A DNA stretch of 11,627 bases from the NCBI GenBank assembly GCA_021775655.1, contig JAJFHK010000165.1, positions 1-11,627 on the forward strand, written 5' to 3'. Both the position numbers and the translations under genes were made by a program. Of this stretch, positions 7,751 to 11,627 are shown one piece after another; position 1 is the first letter of the stretch; each line of letters begins with the position of its first letter. Below the pieces are notes generated by a model. It had not been told where the DNA came from and ran no database searches. It saw nothing but the letters and a program-made list of their open reading frames with translations. Origin of the DNA: Filomicrobium sp. (GTDB lineage: Bacteria > Pseudomonadota > Alphaproteobacteria > Rhizobiales > Hyphomicrobiaceae).

Positions 7751-7833
7751 TTCCGCTCGTCGAGTTTGATTGGGCGAATCTTTCATCCGCCACTGTTCCC
7801 GTCGATTATCACACGTTCGAAGCGCCTTTGTGC

Positions 7834-7862
7834 TCGACAGGTTGCATCATCTGGCATATGGT
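7834..7862 (+). promoter_or_regulatory. Candidate sigma-70-type promoter of the ligase/FDH operon
   Basis: TCGACA (7834-7839, -35-like) and TATGGT (7857-7862, -10-like) are spaced by exactly 17 bases and lie between the XRE terminator and the operon. The -10 element overlaps the palindrome at 7859-7868, as expected for a repressible promoter. The match is moderate. Confidence 0.45.
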
Positions 7863-7868
7863 ATACCA
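7859..7868. promoter_or_regulatory. Perfect palindrome TGGTATACCA, GntR-type operator candidate
   Basis: TGGTATACCA is a perfect 10-bp palindrome. FCD-subfamily GntR regulators (FadR, VanR, LldR types) bind short palindromes of the form TNGTNNNACNA or TGGTATACCA, so this is a good operator candidate. It overlaps the predicted -10 element, which would give repression. No GntR gene is present in the window, so the regulator would act from elsewhere. Confidence 0.55.
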
Positions 7869-8076
7869 AAGAGATAAGAAGGCGCAGCGTCCGTATATAT
7901 CGAAGCCGCCAAAAGAAGCGGATTTCTGCAACACGAGTCGTCACGCTCCACGTCGGTGGTGTCGCGACATTCGGGTTTGCGTTCAATAGTTATCCGGTAA
8001 TTCGGTCATTGTTGAATCGCAATGGACGCCTGCAGTCAGAGCCTCTGGAAAATGCGCCACAAAGGGAGGTGCTCCG

Positions 8077-9261
8077 ATGCTTTTGCACGAATTCCAGGCC
8101 AAGAAGCTGCTGCGGGGGTTTGGTATCAGCGGCCCCATGGGCCAGGTCGCAGCAAGTGCAACTGAAGCCCAGGAGGCAGCAGAGCGCCTCGGCTGTAAAC
8201 GCTATGCAGTGAAGGGGCAGCTTCTCGTCAGCGACAGGCTGCAGCATGATGCGATCCGCTACGCTTCCAGCCCAAGCGAGGTTGCTGAGCAAGCTGGCAA
8301 GCTCATCGGGGCTCGATTCAATTTCGGCCACAGTCAACTGTCCGATCAGGTGATTCATCAGGTTCTGGTTGAGGAATTCGTGGAAGCAAACCGCGAACTT
8401 TACGCTGCCGTAACGCTCGACAAGTCGGCGGGCAAGATTGTGTTGATGGCGTCGTCTCAAGGCGGCTCCGGTATTGAAGAACGGGCGCTGGCCTCCCCAG
8501 AAGAGATCCATCGCTGTGAACTGAAGCTGATGGGCATGAAAGCGGATGGCGATTTTGCCGGGATTGCCGGCGCCGTAAGTCCTGAGCCCGGTTTGGCAAT
8601 TGCCCTTGCCGAAGTTTACCGAAATCTTGCCGCCGCGTTTGTCGCCAGCGATGCGACGCTAATCGATATAAACCCGCTCGTCGTTACTCCAGATCAGCAG
8701 CTGTTCGCACTCGATGCGAAAATGATAGTTGATGACAATGCGCTTTTCCGAAGACCGGAATTGGCTGCTCTCAGGATCGAAAACGAGCGGCTGGAGCGGG
8801 ACCGCGACGAACTGGAAGCGCAGCGCTATCAGATCAATTTCCTGAGCCTTGGTGGTGAAATCGGTGTCGCGGTCAATGGTGCTGGACTTGCTCTTGCAAC
8901 TCATGATCTGCTGGTCGATCATGGCGGCCGGCCGTCGAATTTCATGGACATCAGAACGACGGCGACGAGTCTTGATATCGCGCACGGCTTCGAAATGCTG
9001 CTGACAAGCCCGCAAACAAAGGCGATCCTCGTCAATGTGCATGGAGGCGGCATGCAGCGTTGCGATACGATTGCTGAAGGCCTCGGCATCGCACTGCGCC
9101 GGCGTTCGAAGAAGCTTCCGATCGTGATCCGAATGGCTGGAAACAACGCAGACTTTGCACGCACTGTATTGAGGAATAACGGAGTTCAATTTTATCAAAG
9201 TGAAACAATGGAGCAGGCTGCGCAGCAAGTCGTCGAGCTTTGCAGGAAGGAGGCGGCGTAG
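8077..9261 (+). CDS. SucC-like acyl-CoA ligase (NDP-forming) beta subunit, divergent
   Basis: A 394-residue homologue of succinyl-CoA synthetase beta and malate-CoA ligase MtkA (E. coli SucC has 388). It starts with the family signature LHEFQAKKLL. The ATP-grasp domain covers about 1-235 and keeps K46, the metal ligands N199 (DINPLVV) and D213 (ALDAK) and the DDNALFR motif, at the same numbering as E. coli. The C-terminal CoA-ligase domain (about 255-390) has VNGAGLA. Three landmark loops have changed: the glycine loop GGRGKAGG is SDRLQHDA (52-59), LDVGGGA is MDIRTTA (290-296), and FGGIVRCD is HGGGMQRCD (322-330), one residue longer. It pairs with the overlapping SucD-like gene and lies in a formate dehydrogenase operon. 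This argues for a ligase acting on an acid other than succinate, though its substrate cannot be read from sequence. The start has GGGAGGT 6 bases upstream. Confidence 0.88.
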   Translation: MLLHEFQAKKLLRGFGISGPMGQVAASATEAQEAAERLGCKRYAVKGQLLVSDRLQHDAIRYASSPSEVAEQAGKLIGARFNFGHSQLSDQVIHQVLVEEFVEANRELYAAVTLDKSAGKIVLMASSQGGSGIEERALASPEEIHRCELKLMGMKADGDFAGIAGAVSPEPGLAIALAEVYRNLAAAFVASDATLIDINPLVVTPDQQLFALDAKMIVDDNALFRRPELAALRIENERLERDRDELEAQRYQINFLSLGGEIGVAVNGAGLALATHDLLVDHGGRPSNFMDIRTTATSLDIAHGFEMLLTSPQTKAILVNVHGGGMQRCDTIAEGLGIALRRRSKKLPIVIRMAGNNADFARTVLRNNGVQFYQSETMEQAAQQVVELCRKEAA

Positions 9262-10133
9262 TGTCGATCCTGATTACACCGGAAACGAAGGTGCTCTGTC
9301 AGGGGATGACAGGACGCGCTGCGACGTTCCATTGCGGGCGTATGCTTTCCTACGGGACGAATCTCGTTGCCGGCGTGACCCCTGGCAAAGGCGGCCAGCG
9401 CCACCTTGACCTGCCTGTTTTCAATACGGTTGGGGAGGCAGTCGAGGCCACCGGTGCGGACGCAAGCATCGTATTTGTGCCGCCCGACCGGGCAGCGGCA
9501 GCACTTATCGAGGCGATCGAAGCGGAGTTGGGGTTGATTGTCTGCGTGACTGAAAGAGTCCCGGTTCTCGACTTGGTCCGTGTACGGCAGGCTTTGGAGG
9601 GATCGGAAACGGTGCTCGTGGGGCCGAATTCGCAAGGGCTTCTGGTGCCCGGGATAGCGCAACTTGGCGTGATGGCGACAGTTGATGCCAAGCCCGGCCG
9701 GATCGGAATTGCATCTCGGTCGGCGTCGTTGACGAGCGAAATTGTCGCTCAAACCACTGCGGCGGGCCTTGGGCAATCGGCAACCGTTGGCGTCGGCGGT
9801 GATCCTGTGCATGGGATTTCACTTGCGGATTGTGTTTCACGCTTTATCGATGACCCCGACACCCACGGGATCATCGTTGTCGGTGAAATCGGAGGTTCGG
9901 AGGAAGAGGAAGTGGCCGAACTCGTGGCAAGAACGCGACCGGTAAAGCCGATCGTCGCACTCGTCGCAGGGCGGCATGCGCCTCCGGAACGGCGGATGGG
10001 GCATGCTGGAGCTTTGGCGACTGGAGGACTAGGTTCGGCGCAAGCAAAAATTGAGGCCTTAGAGGCTGCCGGAGTAATAATTGCGCCGCACGCTGGAAGC
10101 ATCGGAGAAACGATGCGCGCGGCGCTTAACTGA
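9261..10133 (+). CDS. SucD-like acyl-CoA ligase alpha subunit, divergent
   Basis: The catalytic partner of the preceding gene, 290 residues (E. coli SucD has 289). It starts MSILITPETKVLCQGMTG, almost the family N-terminus. The GTG start at 9261 shares its G with the upstream TAG stop and has AAGGAGG 7 bases before it; an upstream TTG at 9240 would add seven residues but lacks such a site. The Rossmann CoA-binding domain (GVTPGKGG, LPVFNTV) is followed by the ligase domain. The phosphorylated active-site histidine is kept at 248 (RMGHAG), and so is the GEIGG glutamate. Unusually, the CoA-loop cysteine of GPNCPG is replaced (GPNSQG, 121-126), and SRSGTLTYE is SRSASLTSE (152-160). The one-base overlap implies translational coupling and a stoichiometric complex with the beta subunit. 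Confidence 0.88.
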   Translation: MSILITPETKVLCQGMTGRAATFHCGRMLSYGTNLVAGVTPGKGGQRHLDLPVFNTVGEAVEATGADASIVFVPPDRAAAALIEAIEAELGLIVCVTERVPVLDLVRVRQALEGSETVLVGPNSQGLLVPGIAQLGVMATVDAKPGRIGIASRSASLTSEIVAQTTAAGLGQSATVGVGGDPVHGISLADCVSRFIDDPDTHGIIVVGEIGGSEEEEVAELVARTRPVKPIVALVAGRHAPPERRMGHAGALATGGLGSAQAKIEALEAAGVIIAPHAGSIGETMRAALN

Positions 10134-10143
10134 AGGGGCGACA

Positions 10144-11627
10144 ATGAGCAAGAATAAATCCAACGGCGGCGGCGAGGGCCGTTCCGGGGGAAAGCGCGCG
10201 ATCCATCCTGGTGCAGGTCGCCGCAAGGCTGTTCCGTTTCCGAAAGGGCGTGTGCTCGACCCAGCTGAGCTAGATGCCGTCCGCGGATTAATTGGACAGC
10301 CGCCTTATGGACGCCCCTTGCTCATCGAGTATCTGCACAAGATTCAGGATGCCGAAGGGTGTCTGCCCGCGGGACGCATCCATGCACTTGCCGATCTGAT
10401 GAAGATGCCGATGGCTGAAGTTTATGAAGTGGCAACATTTTACGCCCACTTCGATGTGGTTCCCGATGGTGCGGAGCGGCCTGCGAACACAACGATCCGG
10501 GTTTGTGACAGCCTGTCTTGCATGATGGCCGGGGCGGAAGACCTTATCGCGGCGCTGGAGTCAGCGGATATGCCGGATGTACGTGTCGTACGGGCGCCGT
10601 GCATCGGATCATGCCATACGGCCCCAGCGTGTCATGTCGGCCATCATCATGTCGACCACGCCACCGCCGACAAGGTCAAGGACCTGGCTCTTGGCGGGCA
10701 TATTCACCCTGATATCCCCGATTACCAGACTCTCGGCGATTACATCGAGTCTGGTGGATATAAGGTCCTGAAGTCTTGCCTCGCTGGGGAAATGACCGTC
10801 GATGACGTGATCGAGACCTTGTCGGATGGCGGACTGCGCGGACTTGGTGGTGCGGGCTTCCCGACGGGGCGCAAATGGACATTCGTGCGGGCCGAGAAGG
10901 GTCCTCGCCTGATGGCTGTCAACGGCGATGAGGGTGAGCCAGGCACGTTCAAAGACCGCTACTATTTGGAAACCAAACCGCACCAGTTTTTCGAAGGCAT
11001 GCTGATTGCGGCGTGGGCTGTCGAAGCAGAAGAAGTCTTCATCTACATGCGCGACGAATATCCAGCCGTTCTCAAAATTCTCGACGATGAAATTCCCAAA
11101 CTTGCTGCCGCCGGTCTGATCCCGAATACCAAGGTCAGCGTGCGCCGTGGTGCTGGTGCCTACATCTGCGGAGAAGAAAGCGCCATGATCGAGTCGATCG
11201 AAGGCAAGCGCGGCCTTCCCCGTCATCGGCCCCCTTATGTTGCTCAGGTCGGCATCTTCGATCGGCCGACGCTCGTCAACAATGTCGAGACGCTCTACTG
11301 GATTCCGCAGATTCTGGAGAAGGGAGCCGAATGGTTTGCTTCGCAGGGTAAGGGCGATTCAAAAGGTATGCGGTCCTATTCGGTCTCGGGAAGGGTCAAG
11401 AACCCTGGTGTCGCTTTAGTGCCGGCCGGTGTTACGGTCCGCGAGCTGATCGAGCATTGCGGCGGCATGCTGGATGGTCACGAATTCAAGGGCTATCTGC
11501 CGGGCGGTGCATCTGGTGGCATCCTGCCCGAAACCATGAGCGACCTGCCCCTCGACTTCGGCCAGCTTGAAAAATACGGCTGCTTTGTTGGCAGCCATGC
11601 CGTTGTCATATTGTCTGACAAGGACGA
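10144..11627 (+). CDS. fdh1B: NAD-dependent formate dehydrogenase beta subunit, NuoE-NuoF fusion (FDH1B type; 3' end outside window)
   Basis: The electron-output subunit of a cytosolic formate dehydrogenase. It passes electrons from the molybdenum/tungsten alpha subunit to NAD+ through Fe-S clusters and FMN. 494 residues are visible, and roughly the last 80-100 should lie beyond the edge. A short polar leader is followed by the NuoE-like domain (about 45-185) with the [2Fe-2S] cysteines C121, C126, C153 and C157, then a His-rich VGHHHVDHAT segment. From about 205 the NuoF-like domain has GLGGAGFPTGRKW (233 on), NGDEGEPGTFKDR (260 on) and GAGAYICGEESAM (336-348), the FMN/NAD site. The CxxCxxC [4Fe-4S] motif is not reached. 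It lies 10 bases after the SucD-like gene, with AAGGGG overlapping that stop codon. HoxF of NAD-hydrogenases has the same fusion, but the linker (IPDY...SGGY) fits FDH1B. The alpha subunit is expected next. Confidence 0.9.
   Translation, partial: MSKNKSNGGGEGRSGGKRAIHPGAGRRKAVPFPKGRVLDPAELDAVRGLIGQPPYGRPLLIEYLHKIQDAEGCLPAGRIHALADLMKMPMAEVYEVATFYAHFDVVPDGAERPANTTIRVCDSLSCMMAGAEDLIAALESADMPDVRVVRAPCIGSCHTAPACHVGHHHVDHATADKVKDLALGGHIHPDIPDYQTLGDYIESGGYKVLKSCLAGEMTVDDVIETLSDGGLRGLGGAGFPTGRKWTFVRAEKGPRLMAVNGDEGEPGTFKDRYYLETKPHQFFEGMLIAAWAVEAEEVFIYMRDEYPAVLKILDDEIPKLAAAGLIPNTKVSVRRGAGAYICGEESAMIESIEGKRGLPRHRPPYVAQVGIFDRPTLVNNVETLYWIPQILEKGAEWFASQGKGDSKGMRSYSVSGRVKNPGVALVPAGVTVRELIEHCGGMLDGHEFKGYLPGGASGGILPETMSDLPLDFGQLEKYGCFVGSHAVVILSDKD

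Larger units (their letters stand above)
7751..8076 (+). other. Non-coding 5' region of the CoA-ligase/formate dehydrogenase operon
   Basis: About 325 bases without a credible gene. A 197-codon frame crossing it (7619-8212) is arginine- and serine-rich, has no recognisable motif and overlaps two real genes, so it is not accepted. The region contains the candidate promoter and palindrome near 7834-7868 and ends with the strong ribosome binding site GGGAGGT (8064-8070), 6 bases before the next ATG. If transcription starts near 7870 the leader would be roughly 200 bases. No known riboswitch was recognised. Confidence 0.6.

Noticed and set aside
7619..8212. A 197-codon plus-strand frame across the intergenic region
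   Set aside because: It starts inside the XRE gene, runs through a strong terminator and ends inside the SucC-like gene. Its composition is Arg/Ser-rich without any domain.
9240..9260. TTG at 9240 as the start of the SucD-like gene
   Set aside because: The GTG at 9261 gives the exact family N-terminus (MSILI) and has AAGGAGG at 7-base spacing. The TTG would add seven non-homologous residues.
9195..9812. A 205-codon minus-strand frame
   Set aside because: It is opposite the SucD-like gene, in which active-site motifs are all readable. It has no independent support.
8077..10133. Annotation as TCA-cycle succinyl-CoA synthetase sucCD or as malate-CoA ligase mtkAB
   Set aside because: Key loops differ from both families (glycine loop, acid-substrate loop, CoA-loop cysteine) and the neighbours are not TCA or recognised serine-cycle genes. 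Kept as ligase of unknown substrate.
10609..11226. A 205-codon minus-strand frame
   Set aside because: It is the antisense of the formate dehydrogenase beta subunit, whose FMN/NAD motifs fix the coding strand.
10144..11627. Annotation as HoxF, the diaphorase subunit of NAD-reducing hydrogenase
   Set aside because: HoxF has the same NuoE-NuoF fusion, but the C-x4-C / C-x3-C arrangement, the His-rich segment and the linker match FDH1B better. Downstream genes would settle it.
1..11627. CRISPR array, tRNA/rRNA gene, insertion sequence, phage or defence system
   Set aside because: No spaced direct repeats, no cloverleaf-like sequence, no transposase, integrase or nuclease motif was found on either strand.

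Overview
The window looks like a chromosomal segment of an alphaproteobacterium, most likely of the Hyphomicrobiales (Rhizobiales). Three things point there: moderately high GC by eye, a PrtD/HlyD-type type I secretion pair, and a formate dehydrogenase beta subunit in which the NuoE-like and NuoF-like parts are fused, as in the FDH1 enzyme of Methylobacterium. The genus cannot be fixed from sequence alone. No tRNA, rRNA, insertion sequence or CRISPR array was seen.

Left half (1-7067) is a secretion module. On the minus strand, 3322 down to the window edge encodes a very acidic secreted protein of more than 1100 residues. It has a cadherin-like domain, two copies of an S-layer-like 'NLTxIDxSGTTG' module and one block of seven RTX calcium-binding nonapeptides. 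Its C-terminus, where a type I secretion signal would lie, is outside the window. Divergently, across about 480 bp of non-coding DNA, lie the inner-membrane ABC exporter (3811-5625) and the membrane fusion protein (5733-7067). The obvious reading is that this transporter exports the RTX protein. No TolC-type outer membrane channel is present here.

Middle (7068-8076): a small XRE-family DNA-binding protein (7291-7641) has an inverted repeat and a candidate promoter upstream and a clear intrinsic terminator downstream. It separates the two halves. The following 330 bp have no credible gene but hold a candidate promoter whose -10 element overlaps a perfect 10-bp palindrome of the GntR-operator type.

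Right half (8077-11627) is a tight plus-strand operon of central-carbon/C1 character. A SucC-like CoA-ligase beta subunit overlaps by one base a SucD-like alpha subunit, and 10 bp later comes the fused formate dehydrogenase beta subunit, cut by the window edge. The ligase pair keeps the phospho-histidine and the metal ligands of succinyl-CoA synthetase, but it has changed the ATP-grasp glycine loop, the CoA-loop cysteine and the acid-substrate loop. It is therefore probably not the TCA-cycle enzyme. The most interesting hypothesis in the window is that it activates another acid, for example oxalate, whose breakdown yields formate for the adjacent dehydrogenase. That is inference, not shown by the sequence.
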